Source of the DNA: CAXXOZ01 sp963676435
GTDB taxonomy: Bacteria; Bacillota; Clostridia; Lachnospirales; Lachnospiraceae
Assembly (NCBI GenBank): GCA_963676435.2
Contig: CAXXOZ010000006.1
Coordinates: 248,001 to 312,000, forward strand
DNA: 64,000 nt
Reading direction: 5' to 3'
Position numbers and translations under genes: made by a program. Shown here one piece after another: positions 17,042 through 26,561 of this stretch. How positions within the stretch are numbered: the stretch's first letter is position 1; every line of letters starts with the position of its first letter. The notes under the pieces were generated by a model that searched no databases, was not told where the DNA came from, and saw nothing but the letters and a program-made list of their open reading frames with translations.

Positions 17042-18163
17042 ATGGAAAAAAGAAAAATGGAAAAAATTAATGAGGAAGTATCTATATTGGGGTTTGGTTG
17101 TATGAGATTTCCTCAGACAAAAGAAGGAAAGATAGATAGAGAAAAGTCTCAGATTATGCTTGATACAGCGATTGAATCAGGAGTTAATTATATAGACACA
17201 GCTTATGTATATCATGACGGAGAAAGTGAAAGCTTTTTAGGTGATGCTTTAAAAAAACACGATAGATCAAAACTAAAGATAGCAACTAAACTGCCAGTAT
17301 GGCTTGTAAATAATTTTGATGATGCAGACAGACTTTTTAAGGAACATTGCGATAGACTGCAAACTGATTACATAGACTTTTATCTTTTACATGCACTTAA
17401 TAGACATTCATGGAATAGGTTGAAAAAACAGAATTTACTTGATTGGGCATTGAAATTAAAAAATGATGGAAAAATAAAACATCTTGGCTTTTCATTTCAT
17501 GATGAATATGAGGTTTTTGAAGATATTATAAAATCTTTTGACTGGGATTTTTGTCAAATTCAATATAATTATATGGATAAAGATGAGCAGGCTGGGGACA
17601 AAGGTTATGAACTTGCTAAGGAACTAAATATTCCACTAGTTATCATGGAGCCGATTAAGGGTGGAGCACTTGCAAATTTACCAGATTCCTTTACTGAAAT
17701 TTTCAAAAAAGTAGATTCAGAGTCAAGCAATGCATCCTGGGCATTAAGGTGGGTTGCCTCTCATTCAAATGTAAAAGTAGTACTTAGTGGCATGAGCACT
17801 TTAGAACAGGTTAAAGATAATATAAAAACATTTGAAAACTTTAAATTAATAGACATAGAAGAATCTGAAGCGATAAAGAAAGTATCAGAAGAATTTAAAA
17901 AAAGAGTAAAAAATGGATGTACAGAATGTGGTTACTGTATGCCATGTCCAAATGGGGTTTTTATTCCAAGGAACTTTAATTTGTGGAATCAATTAGCGAT
18001 GTTTAATAATCCTATAGCAGTTAAATATCAGTGGATGGATATTGAAAAAGAACAAGGGGCTGGCAACTGTATAGAATGTGGAGAGTGTGAACCTAAATGT
18101 CCACAAAAGATTTCTATAATAGAAGATTTGAAAAAGGTAAATGCAGAAATGCAAAACTTATAG
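17042..18163 (+). CDS. aldo/keto reductase with a C-terminal ferredoxin-like domain
   Basis: 373 residues. The N-terminal barrel has GFGCMRFPQ, the catalytic Asp/Tyr in NYIDTAYVYHDGESE, a Lys in ATKLPVW and a His in YLLHALN, typical of aldo/keto reductases. The end carries two cysteine groups, CTECGYCMPCPNGV and CIECGECEPKCPQKI, for iron-sulfur clusters, typical of a clostridial subgroup. It is likely to reduce small carbonyl compounds; the substrate is unknown. It starts at 17042 behind AAGGAG, 10 bp after tadA, so it is in the same operon. Confidence 0.85.
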   Translation: MEKRKMEKINEEVSILGFGCMRFPQTKEGKIDREKSQIMLDTAIESGVNYIDTAYVYHDGESESFLGDALKKHDRSKLKIATKLPVWLVNNFDDADRLFKEHCDRLQTDYIDFYLLHALNRHSWNRLKKQNLLDWALKLKNDGKIKHLGFSFHDEYEVFEDIIKSFDWDFCQIQYNYMDKDEQAGDKGYELAKELNIPLVIMEPIKGGALANLPDSFTEIFKKVDSESSNASWALRWVASHSNVKVVLSGMSTLEQVKDNIKTFENFKLIDIEESEAIKKVSEEFKKRVKNGCTECGYCMPCPNGVFIPRNFNLWNQLAMFNNPIAVKYQWMDIEKEQGAGNCIECGECEPKCPQKISIIEDLKKVNAEMQNL

Positions 18164-18225
18164 AGTTTATTTGACAAACAAGATAAAGTCAGATATACTA
18201 TTCTTTCGAAATGTAAGTTTAACAT

Positions 18226-18494
18226 TTCCGTGCAGCCGGGGAGTCAGCGGTGCCCTGTACCTGCAATCCGCTACAGCAGGGGTGATGTTTCGCCTCGGGT
18301 AATTTTTTGTGAGGCAGCCCTTTATAAGTGGCGTTGACGTTTGGGTCTTACGCAACAGAAATTTATGAATCGTGTCAGGTCAGGAATGAAGCAGCACTAA
18401 GTAAAACCTTCTGTGTGCCGTAAGGTCGCCTGGGCCGAGTTAACTGTAAAGGTAACGCTTATGAAATTTATTCAAAGCGAAACGCACGGAATTT
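18226..18494 (+). ncRNA. ffs: signal recognition particle RNA, large form with Alu domain
   Basis: The ends pair (CCGTGC near 18228 with GCACGG at 18484-18489). The 5' part GCAGCCGGGGAGTCAGCGGT... with CCCTGTACCTGCAATCCGCT is the Alu-domain region of the Bacillus/Clostridium type. The apical Ffh-binding hairpin is seen at about 18376-18402: GTGTCAGGTCAGGAATGAAGC then AGCACTAAG. About 265 nt long. Position between tadA and dnaX is the standard one. No coding frame in this stretch is credible. Confidence 0.93.
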
Positions 18495-18526
18495 AATATA
18501 TATTGTTATCTAATTATGGGGGTATA

Positions 18527-19534
18527 ATGAGATATAGCAATTATGAAGGTAGAATACAGTGGGTTGATGCTTTAAAGTTTTTAGGAATTCTTGCGATTTA
18601 TTTGGGACATAGTGTGATTGCAAAGGATATCCTTTTTTTTATTTATTTATATCATGTACCATTGTTCTTTTTTGTTTCAGGTTTTTTTGTAACTAGAAAT
18701 AGAGAACAATCTTTCTTAAAAAGTATATGGAAAAAAGTAAAATCTCTAATACTTCCATATATATTTTTCGCTTTAATTTCCACATTTTTATACTATTTAC
18801 ATTTTGGTTATTCGTTTATTGAACTGATTAGTGTTCTTAAACCTTATTTGTTTGGTATAAGAAATCAACTTACAGATGTGGCACTTTGGTTTTTGCCATG
18901 TCTTTTTATGGTGTTTTTAATATTTGAAATATTGTATAGAACAATTAAAAAAATTTGGATTATTTTAATTATTTCAATTGTATTTATACTTTTTGGAGGT
19001 TTCTTTTTACCAAAGGAGCCATCCTGGTTTTTTAATTTGGATACAGCACTTTTAAACTTATTTTACTTTGTACTGGGTTCATTATTTTTTCAGAAATATG
19101 ATTTTAAGGTTTCAGAGTTAAGAAAAAATAAAAAAATTATATTAGTAGGTGTTTCGGTTTTTTCAGTTATAATTACTATGCTTATTTTTATATTTCAACT
19201 TGACTATATTTTACAGATTACAGATTTTAGTATAGTTGGTCAAAGAGCAGTTTTAGTGCTATTGTCATTGGTTGTTATCTATTCTAATATTATTTTAGCC
19301 CATATTATTTCTAAAATTAAGCTTCTAAATTATGTTGGTTCAAAATCATTATACCTTTGTGGAAATGGTCAGATTGCCTTTGTTATACTAGCAGACTTGT
19401 TAGCTGTTTTTGGAATTAAGATAGCATTTGACAATTTATTGTCTGGAATACTTTTTATGATATTTTTTATGGTGTTTTCAACTTTTACAGTTATAAAAAT
19501 AGAAGAAAAATTATTTGGAAAATTATTTAAGTAA
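18527..19534 (+). CDS. acyltransferase family 3 membrane protein
   Basis: 335 residues from ATG 18527 (GGGGG site at 18518-18522). It has about ten membrane helices. The N-terminal IQWVDALKFLGILAIYLGHS followed by YLYHVPLFFFVSGFF is the signature of acyltransferase-3 proteins (the catalytic His is in LGHS), which acetylate cell-surface sugars or peptidoglycan. The acceptor is unknown. It lies between the SRP RNA and the ABC-F gene, an insertion into the usual SRP RNA-dnaX order. Confidence 0.8.
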   Translation: MRYSNYEGRIQWVDALKFLGILAIYLGHSVIAKDILFFIYLYHVPLFFFVSGFFVTRNREQSFLKSIWKKVKSLILPYIFFALISTFLYYLHFGYSFIELISVLKPYLFGIRNQLTDVALWFLPCLFMVFLIFEILYRTIKKIWIILIISIVFILFGGFFLPKEPSWFFNLDTALLNLFYFVLGSLFFQKYDFKVSELRKNKKIILVGVSVFSVIITMLIFIFQLDYILQITDFSIVGQRAVLVLLSLVVIYSNIILAHIISKIKLLNYVGSKSLYLCGNGQIAFVILADLLAVFGIKIAFDNLLSGILFMIFFMVFSTFTVIKIEEKLFGKLFK

Positions 19535-19604
19535 TAATTGTAAAAATGCCTTAAATATGCTAATATTCTCCATTAGAGAATTATCTAAAATTAAAGGAGT
19601 TTAT

Positions 19605-21158
19605 ATGAGTATTTTAAATGTTGAAAATTTGTCACATGGTTTTGGAGACAGAGCAATTTTTGAAAATGTTTCTTTTCGATTGTTAAAGGGAGAACATATT
19701 GGTTTAATCGGAGCAAATGGTGAGGGAAAATCCACCTTTATGAATATTATTACAAATAAATTGATGCCTGATGAAGGGAAAATAGAATGGTCTAAAAATG
19801 TTAGAGTTGGTTATTTAGATCAGCATACGGTTCTTGAAAAAGGTAAAAGTATTAAAGAAGTTTTAGCATCTGCTTTTGACTTTTTATTTGTTATGGAAAA
19901 TAAAATGAATGAAATTTGTGACAATCTTGGGAGTGCAAGTGAAGAAGAAATGGAAACCTATATGGAAGAGCTTGGAACCATTCAGGATCTTTTGACTATG
20001 CATGATTTTTATATGATCGATGCAAAAGTAGACGAAATAGGAAGAGCTTTAGGTTTAAATGACTTGGGTCTTGATAGGGATGTTACCGAATTAAGTGGTG
20101 GGCAAAGAACAAAGGTTTTACTAGGAAAGCTTCTTTTAGAAAAGCCAGACATTCTTCTTTTAGATGAGCCTACTAATTATCTTGATGTTGAACATATAGA
20201 ATGGTTAAAAAGATATTTAAACGAGTATGAAAATGCATTCATATTGATATCTCATGATATACCATTTTTAAATAGTGTTGTTAACCTAATATATCACATG
20301 GATAATAAGGAATTAAACAGATATGTAGGAGACTATGAGAAATTTCAGGAAGTATACGAAATGAAAAAGTCTCAAATAGAAGCGGCATATAACAGGCAGC
20401 AAAAAGAAGTCGCAGACTTAAAAGACTTTGTTGCAAGAAATAAAGCTAGAGTGTCTACTAGAAATATGGCAATGTCCAGACAAAAGAAATTAGATAAAAT
20501 GGAAATGATAGAGTTGGCAGCAGAAAAACCAAAGCCTACATTTAACTTTAAAGAAGCCAGAACTTCAGGAAGATATATATTTAAAAGCAAAGATTTAATA
20601 ATAGGATATGATGAACCTCTTTCTAAAAAGTTAAATATTGAAATGGAGAGAAAGAAAAAAATCGTTTTAACAGGGGCAAACGGCATAGGAAAAACAACTT
20701 TACTAAAAAGTATTTTGGGAATAAATAAACCTTTAGAAGGTTCAGTTGAACTAGGCGATTATTTAGAAATCGGATATTTTGAACAAGAAATGTCAAAAGA
20801 CATTAAGACGACTTGTATTGAAGAAATTTGGAAAGAATTTCCAGGATATACTCAATATGAAGTTAGATCTGCACTAGCTAAATGTGGTCTTACCACCAAA
20901 CATATTGAAAGTTTGGTAAAGGTTTTAAGTGGTGGAGAACAGGCAAAAGTTAGGTTATGTAAGTTGATAAACAGAGAAACTAACCTTTTATTATTAGATG
21001 AGCCTACAAATCATTTAGATGCAGATGCTAAAGCAGAGTTAAAAAGAGCTTTAATAGAATATAAAGGCAGTATTTTAATGGTTTGCCATGAGCCTGAATT
21101 TTATGAAGGTCTTGCAACAGATATCATTGACTGTAGCCAGTGGACAACCAAATTATAA
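19605..21158 (+). CDS. ABC-F family ATPase (ribosome-associated, duplicated ABC domains)
   Basis: 517 residues from ATG 19605 behind AAAGGAG. Two ATPase domains without membrane segments: Walker A GANGEGKST and GANGIGKTT; signatures LSGGQR and LSGGEQ; Walker B LLLDEPTN twice. A Lys-rich coiled linker lies between them (YNRQQKEVADLKDFVARNKA...). ABC-F proteins act on the ribosome exit site; some give antibiotic resistance. Resembles the YfmM/Uup-like housekeeping group; the exact subfamily is uncertain. Confidence 0.85.
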   Translation: MSILNVENLSHGFGDRAIFENVSFRLLKGEHIGLIGANGEGKSTFMNIITNKLMPDEGKIEWSKNVRVGYLDQHTVLEKGKSIKEVLASAFDFLFVMENKMNEICDNLGSASEEEMETYMEELGTIQDLLTMHDFYMIDAKVDEIGRALGLNDLGLDRDVTELSGGQRTKVLLGKLLLEKPDILLLDEPTNYLDVEHIEWLKRYLNEYENAFILISHDIPFLNSVVNLIYHMDNKELNRYVGDYEKFQEVYEMKKSQIEAAYNRQQKEVADLKDFVARNKARVSTRNMAMSRQKKLDKMEMIELAAEKPKPTFNFKEARTSGRYIFKSKDLIIGYDEPLSKKLNIEMERKKKIVLTGANGIGKTTLLKSILGINKPLEGSVELGDYLEIGYFEQEMSKDIKTTCIEEIWKEFPGYTQYEVRSALAKCGLTTKHIESLVKVLSGGEQAKVRLCKLINRETNLLLLDEPTNHLDADAKAELKRALIEYKGSILMVCHEPEFYEGLATDIIDCSQWTTKL

Positions 21159-21172
21159 AAGTACTATTACGG

Positions 21173-21201
21173 TTGATATTACTACCATAATATGATAATA
21201 T
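21173..21201 (+). promoter_or_regulatory. probable dnaX promoter
   Basis: TTGATA, 17 bp, TAATAT in the 70-bp gap before dnaX. A TATGAT lies close by as alternative -10. Confidence 0.45.
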
Positions 21202-21228
21202 TTTTCTATAAAAATGTTGGAGTAAAAG

Positions 21229-22794
21229 ATGTCATATATTGCTTTATATAGGAAGTTTCGTCCAAGTGAATTTAATCAGGTTAAAGGTCAGGATCATGTA
21301 GTTACTACCTTAAAAAACCAAATAAAAAATGATAGGCTAGGTCATGCCTATCTATTTTGTGGGACGAGAGGGACAGGAAAAACCAGTGTTGCAAAACTTT
21401 TTGCTAAAGCAGTTAATTGCAGTAATCCCGTTTCAGGAGAACCTTGTAATGAATGTAAATCTTGTATAAATATTTCAAAGGGCTCGTCTTTAAATGTAAT
21501 TGAAATCGATGCTGCTTCAAATAATGGAGTCGATAACATTCGTCAAATAAATGATGAAGTTCAATATTCACCCACTCAGGGAAAATATAAAGTTTATATT
21601 ATAGATGAAGTTCACATGCTTTCAACAGGTGCGTTTAATGCTTTACTTAAAACACTTGAGGAGCCCCCTTCATATGTGATTTTTATACTTGCTACTACAG
21701 AAGTACACAAAATACCTATAACAATTTTATCTAGATGTCAACGATATGATTTTAGAAGAATAAATATAAAAACGATTAAAGACAGATTAGAAGAAATGCT
21801 TGAGGCTGAAAATTCAAAAGCAGAAGAAGAAGCATTAGAGTATATTGCAAAAGTTGCAGATGGGTCCATGCGAGATGCTATAAGTATTCTTGATAAGTGC
21901 ATGGCTTTTTATATGGACGAAGAACTTACTTTTGATAAAGTACTTAATGTTTTAGGGGCAGTAGATACAGAAGTTTTTAGTTTGTTTTTAAATGATATAG
22001 TTAGTCAGGATGTTTCAAAGGGAATAAAGCGTTTAGATGATATTGTAATGGAAGGTAGAGAATTAACACAGTTTATTTCAGACTTTATATGGTATCTGAG
22101 AAATCTTTTATTAATTAAAACTTCTGATGATGATTCTATAACACTTCTTGAAATGTCCAGCGAAAAATTTGAAAGACTTAAAGAAGATGCCAAAAAAATC
22201 GAAGTAGAAATATTAATTAGATATATTAAAATTTTTTCTGAATTGCTTGGACAGATAAAATTTTCCTCATCAAAAAGGGTACTTATTGAGATAGCATTAA
22301 TAAAAATCATGACACCGAGTATGGAAAAAAACATAGAATCTTTATATAATAGAATTGCTGTTTTGGAAAAACAGATGCAAGAGGGAGTAAAAGTCACTCA
22401 AGTAGTTAGGGAAAAAGAAGTAGAAAAAAAAGAAGAAAAACCTAAACCAGTTTTGCCAAAAGCTGTTTCTGAAGAAGTTAAAAGAGTGGCTCAGGAATGG
22501 GGAAAAATAGAACAGCATTTAAAAGGAAGTTTAAAAACCAGCATAAAAACAGCAAAGTTAAGTGCAAAGGGAGATAATACATTATTAATGGTATTTTCAG
22601 ACCAGATTCAGCATGATATTGTTGGTCGAGAAGATAATATTAAAATACTAAAAGAGATTGTAGAAAAAGAAATTGGTAAACAAATAGAGATAGAAGTAGA
22701 GTATCTTGAAAAAGAAAAGAATTTCAGTGATTATTTTGTTGAAATTGCAAATAAAATTAATATGCCCATTATAGAGGAACAGGAGGAATTTTAA
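21229..22794 (+). CDS. dnaX: DNA polymerase III subunits gamma/tau
   Basis: Clamp-loader ATPase of the replisome, 521 residues. Visible: RKFRPSEFNQVKGQDHV, Walker A GTRGTGKTS, the zinc module CSNPVSGEPCNECKSC, Walker B IIDEVHML and the SRC arginine-finger motif in LSRCQRYDF. After about residue 370 comes a Lys/Glu-rich linker and a tau tail. A run of eight A residues (22424-22431) lies in that linker; a -1 shift there would meet a stop after four codons and give a gamma-like form of about 404 residues. Start ATG 21229 has only a weak GGAG site. Operon with ybaB and recR. Confidence 0.96.
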   Translation: MSYIALYRKFRPSEFNQVKGQDHVVTTLKNQIKNDRLGHAYLFCGTRGTGKTSVAKLFAKAVNCSNPVSGEPCNECKSCINISKGSSLNVIEIDAASNNGVDNIRQINDEVQYSPTQGKYKVYIIDEVHMLSTGAFNALLKTLEEPPSYVIFILATTEVHKIPITILSRCQRYDFRRINIKTIKDRLEEMLEAENSKAEEEALEYIAKVADGSMRDAISILDKCMAFYMDEELTFDKVLNVLGAVDTEVFSLFLNDIVSQDVSKGIKRLDDIVMEGRELTQFISDFIWYLRNLLLIKTSDDDSITLLEMSSEKFERLKEDAKKIEVEILIRYIKIFSELLGQIKFSSSKRVLIEIALIKIMTPSMEKNIESLYNRIAVLEKQMQEGVKVTQVVREKEVEKKEEKPKPVLPKAVSEEVKRVAQEWGKIEQHLKGSLKTSIKTAKLSAKGDNTLLMVFSDQIQHDIVGREDNIKILKEIVEKEIGKQIEIEVEYLEKEKNFSDYFVEIANKINMPIIEEQEEF

Positions 22795-22795
22795 A

Positions 22796-23146
22796 ATGGC
22801 AAAAAGAGGTGGATTTCCTGGCGGCGGCGGAATGCCTGGTAATATGAATAATTTAATGAAGCAGGCTCAAAAAATGCAAAAGCAGATGGAAGAAGCGACA
22901 AAAGAGCTTGAAGAAAAAGAAGTTACTGCCACAGCAGGTGGTGGAGCAGTAGAAGTTACTGTTTCGGGAAAAAAAGAAATTATAAAAGTTAAATTAGATA
23001 AAGATGTTGTTGATCCAGATGATATTGAAATGCTTGAAGATTTAATAATGGCAGCAACTAATGAAGCATTGAGAAAAATGGAAGAAGTGTCTCAGTCCCA
23101 AATGTCAAAAATCACAGGAGGGATGGGTGGAGGATTCCCATTCTAA
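22796..23146 (+). CDS. YbaB/EbfC-family nucleoid-associated protein
   Basis: 116 residues, starting one base after dnaX behind AGGAGGA. N-terminal Gly-rich stretch, then the family core MKQAQKMQKQMEEATKELEE, followed by VTATAGGGAVEVTVSGKKE and the helix LEDLIMAATNEALRKMEE. It binds DNA as a dimer. dnaX-ybaB-recR order is conserved across Firmicutes and makes the call secure. Confidence 0.95.
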   Translation: MAKRGGFPGGGGMPGNMNNLMKQAQKMQKQMEEATKELEEKEVTATAGGGAVEVTVSGKKEIIKVKLDKDVVDPDDIEMLEDLIMAATNEALRKMEEVSQSQMSKITGGMGGGFPF

Positions 23147-23164
23147 TTTTTCCAGGAGCAAATA

Positions 23165-23761
23165 ATGGATTATTACAGCGGTTATATTCTTAAATTGATT
23201 GAAGAACTTTCAAGACTTCCTGGTATTGGACCAAAATCTGCAGCGAGACTTGCTTTTCATATTTTAGAAATGCCAAAAGAGTCAGCAGATAGTCTTGCTG
23301 AAGCAATAAAAGAATCTAAGAAAAATGTACAATATTGTAAAAAGTGCTTTACTTTAACGGATGAAGAGTTGTGTCCGATTTGTAGAAGCTCTGCAAGAGA
23401 CCCGAAAGTTATTATGGTTGTTGAAAGTACCAGAGATCTGGCTGCATATGAAAAAACCGGAAAATTTGAGGGTGTTTATCATGTTCTTCATGGAGCAATA
23501 TCTCCAATAAGAGGAATAGGGCCAGAAGATATAAAATTAAAAGAGCTTATGGAAAGACTTAGAGAAGATGTAGACGAAGTTATTATAGCTACAAACTCTT
23601 CTTTAGAAGGAGAGACTACAGCAATGTACATAAGCAGACTAATAAAACCAACGAACATAAAGGTCAGCAAAATTGCCAGTGGTGTTCCTGTTGGAGGAGA
23701 TCTAGAGTGTGTTGATGAAGTGACATTACTAAGAGCTTTAGAAGGCAGAGTAGAAATATAA
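23165..23761 (+). CDS. recR: recombination protein RecR
   Basis: 198 residues; part of the RecFOR loading of RecA at gaps. Helix-hairpin-helix LSRLPGIGPKSAARLAF, zinc finger CKKCFTLTDEELCPIC, TOPRIM beginning VIMVVESTRDLAAYE, then GAISPIRGIGPEDIK and a Walker-B-like end. Start at ATG 23165 behind CCAGGAGC. Third gene of the dnaX operon. Confidence 0.97.
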   Translation: MDYYSGYILKLIEELSRLPGIGPKSAARLAFHILEMPKESADSLAEAIKESKKNVQYCKKCFTLTDEELCPICRSSARDPKVIMVVESTRDLAAYEKTGKFEGVYHVLHGAISPIRGIGPEDIKLKELMERLREDVDEVIIATNSSLEGETTAMYISRLIKPTNIKVSKIASGVPVGGDLECVDEVTLLRALEGRVEI

Positions 23762-23775
23762 AAAGGAGTATTGGC

Positions 23776-25875
23776 GTGGATAAATACGAGTACAAACTAA
23801 AATCGGATCAGATAAAGAAATTGTACGAAGAGCGTGATTTTAAGACACTGTTAAATATTGCGAGTTCTTTTGATTGGAAAAAAATTAGTAATAATGTACT
23901 TTTAAATATAGTTGCAGATGCATATGAACAGGAAGGTCGTTATGATGAAGCCTGTGATTTACTTTTATTGGCCTATGGTAGAACTTCCTTTGGTAGAAAT
24001 CTAGCGTATAGGCTTTGTTTGCTTTCTATAAAGCTAGGAAGAGTTTCAGAAGCTGTGGATTTTTATACAGATTTTGTTAGAAAGGCTCCAAAAGATCCAA
24101 GTCAGTTCATTTTAAAATATGAAATATTAAAGGCGAAGAATGCATCAATAGATGAATTAATTAAGGCTTTGGAAGCATATTTATTATTAGATATAGATGA
24201 AAAATTAGAATATGAACTTGCTTTGTTGTACCATGAATCTGGACACGGAGTAAAGTGTATTGAAATGTGTAATGAAATAGCTCTATGGTTTGGTGAAAGT
24301 GAATATGTTAAAGAAGCCCTAGAGTTAAAAACAATGTATATGCCATTGACAAATGACCAGGAAGTTAAGTATCATAACATGACTTCAAAAATAAAACCTA
24401 TAAAAGTTGAAAAAACTTTTGAGCAAGAAGATTTTTCAATAGAAGAAAAAGAAATGTTAATGGATACGATAAAAACATTTGATTCTAATGAAAATGAAAA
24501 TCAAGAAATTGACGAATCAGAGTTTGAAGAATTTTTCAATTCACCAATTAATGAAGATCAAGATAATGACAATGAAGAGTTTGATAGTGTTTTTGCTGAC
24601 TTAGAAAACAAAGAGCTACAGGAATTTAATCAGTATGAAAACCTAAATGACGAAAATAATATAGAAGACGTACCAGTAAGTGCACTTTTTGATTTTTCTG
24701 AGGAAAGCGAGTCTTCAGAAGAAGTTTATAGAGATCAGGACATGGAAGAGCTTGTAATTCCAGAAGCATTTATGGAAGAAGAATTCGAAGAACAAAATAT
24801 TGCAGAGAAAACCGAAGTAGTTGAGTCAACTGAAGAAAATAATATAGAAGAAGAAACCGAAGAACAAATTGAAGGACAAATTACCCTAGAAGCACTTCTA
24901 GAAGAATATAGTCAAAAAGAAGAAGAAGCACAAAGGAAAATAGAAGAAGAAAGAATACAAAGAGCAGCTTTAATCGCTGAAAAGACAAGAGAGCTTAGAG
25001 AAGAGATTGAAAAACAAAATGAAACAGAGCTTGATGGGGTTTTTGGAGATTTATTTGAAAGAGAAATTGCTGAAAGTGAAGAATTTGCAAATGAAACTTT
25101 CGAATCAGAAGAAGAACCAGAATTTGAATCGGATTTTTCTCTTACTCCTGAATTAAAGAAAACATTCGAAAGATACCTTCCAATTAATAATATGGAAGAA
25201 CAATTACATGAAGTTTTAAAAAATCTATTTGAAAGCTATGTTGATGATGGAACATCTTTGACAAATAATATTGTAATTATGGGCGATGAAAAAAGTGGTA
25301 AAACATCTCTTATAATTGATATAATAAAAGTAGTAAACAAACAAAGAGAAAGAACAGGCAGAAAAGTTGCAAAAATTAAAGGTGAATCCTTGAATAGAAA
25401 AGGAATGGCCGAAACCATGCAAAAACTTTTCGGTGTAGATTTAATTGTAGAAAGAGCTGGAAATTTGAATCCTGAAACTGTTGAAGACATTATAAAAACA
25501 ATGCAGGATTATACAGAAAATATGATAGTTATTTTAGAGGACAGTGAAGTAGCTATTGAAAGACTATTTAAAGTAAATGAAAATCTAAATTATATGTTTA
25601 ATAATGTAATTAAGATAAAAGAAGTTGGCGTAAAAGAATGGGTTGAAGTAGCCAAGGAATATGCTCGTAGAAGAGGATATATAGTAGATGAAATGGGAAC
25701 CCTTGCTTTACATGTGAAAATCGGAAGTTCTTACAGTCGTGAACTCAAACTTGAGACTGATGAAATAGAAAAAATTATTGATGAAGCAATTGAAAAATCA
25801 AAACGTAAAAAACGCTACTCTAAAAAATATCGTATAGAGGGCTTTGCCGTTTTAAGAGAAGCAGACTTTATGTAA
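23776..25875 (+). CDS. TPR-like protein with an acidic middle and a C-terminal P-loop (AAA-like) domain
   Basis: 699 residues starting at GTG 23776 behind AAAAGGAG, 14 bp after recR. Residues 1-200 are helical repeats of TPR type (DAYEQEGRYDEACDLLLLAY). Residues 215-460 are very acidic and probably disordered (runs of Glu/Asp such as EEEFEEQ). From about 465 a globular ATPase-like domain appears with Walker A GDEKSGKTS and a hydrophobic ENMIVILEDSE segment that may serve as Walker B; this part resembles CbxX/SpoVK-type domains only loosely. Related genes may be common in Clostridia but I know of no defined function. recR linkage hints at a chromosome or division role, which is inference. Confidence 0.6.
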   Translation: MDKYEYKLKSDQIKKLYEERDFKTLLNIASSFDWKKISNNVLLNIVADAYEQEGRYDEACDLLLLAYGRTSFGRNLAYRLCLLSIKLGRVSEAVDFYTDFVRKAPKDPSQFILKYEILKAKNASIDELIKALEAYLLLDIDEKLEYELALLYHESGHGVKCIEMCNEIALWFGESEYVKEALELKTMYMPLTNDQEVKYHNMTSKIKPIKVEKTFEQEDFSIEEKEMLMDTIKTFDSNENENQEIDESEFEEFFNSPINEDQDNDNEEFDSVFADLENKELQEFNQYENLNDENNIEDVPVSALFDFSEESESSEEVYRDQDMEELVIPEAFMEEEFEEQNIAEKTEVVESTEENNIEEETEEQIEGQITLEALLEEYSQKEEEAQRKIEEERIQRAALIAEKTRELREEIEKQNETELDGVFGDLFEREIAESEEFANETFESEEEPEFESDFSLTPELKKTFERYLPINNMEEQLHEVLKNLFESYVDDGTSLTNNIVIMGDEKSGKTSLIIDIIKVVNKQRERTGRKVAKIKGESLNRKGMAETMQKLFGVDLIVERAGNLNPETVEDIIKTMQDYTENMIVILEDSEVAIERLFKVNENLNYMFNNVIKIKEVGVKEWVEVAKEYARRRGYIVDEMGTLALHVKIGSSYSRELKLETDEIEKIIDEAIEKSKRKKRYSKKYRIEGFAVLREADFM

Positions 25876-25893
25876 CACTTTAAGGAGGAACAA

Positions 25894-26547
25894 ATGAAGT
25901 TATTTATTGACACAGCTAATATCGAAGACATCAAGAAAGCAAATGATATGGGGGTTATTTGCGGAGTTACAACTAATCCTTCACTGATAGCAAAAGAAGG
26001 AAGAGATTTTAAACAAGTTGTAGAGGAGATAGCAGGCATTGTTGACGGTCCAATCAGTGGAGAAGTTAAAGCCACTACTACAGATGCAGAAACAATGATT
26101 AAAGAAGGTATAGAGATTTCAAAGATTCATCCAAATATGGTGGTTAAAATTCCTATGACAGTTGAAGGACTAAAAGCATGTAAAGCACTTGAAGATCAAG
26201 GAATTAAAACAAATGTAACATTAGTATTTAGTGCTAATCAGGCGTTATTAGCAGCTAGAGCAGGAGCAAGTTTTGTATCACCTTTTCTTGGAAGACTAGA
26301 TGATATATCTCAACCAGGAATAGACTTAATTCAAACTATATCCGATATATTTGCATTACATGGTATGGAAACAGAAATTATTGCAGCTTCAATAAGAAAC
26401 ACAATTCATGTTACAGATTGTGCACTCGCAGGAGCTGATATTGCTACAATACCTTATAGTGTAATTGAACAAATGACAAAACATCCACTTACAGATCAGG
26501 GTATAGAAAAATTTCAGGCAGATTATAAAGCTGTATTTGGAGAATAA
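25894..26547 (+). CDS. tal: transaldolase (fructose-6-phosphate aldolase-like)
   Basis: 217 residues, the short class (TalC/FSA type). MKLFIDTANIEDIKKAN, GVTTNPSLIAKEG, the Schiff-base lysine in VVKIPMTVEGLKA, and the ATIPYSVIEQMTKHPLTDQG end are all present. In Clostridia these proteins act as transaldolases in the non-oxidative pentose phosphate pathway; this matches the transketolase genes directly downstream. Start behind AAGGAGG. Confidence 0.92.
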   Translation: MKLFIDTANIEDIKKANDMGVICGVTTNPSLIAKEGRDFKQVVEEIAGIVDGPISGEVKATTTDAETMIKEGIEISKIHPNMVVKIPMTVEGLKACKALEDQGIKTNVTLVFSANQALLAARAGASFVSPFLGRLDDISQPGIDLIQTISDIFALHGMETEIIAASIRNTIHVTDCALAGADIATIPYSVIEQMTKHPLTDQGIEKFQADYKAVFGE

Positions 26548-26561
26548 GAAGAGGAGCATAT

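Noticed and set aside
18167..18355. 62-residue minus-strand frame
   Set aside because: Antisense of the SRP RNA Alu domain; no ribosome site.
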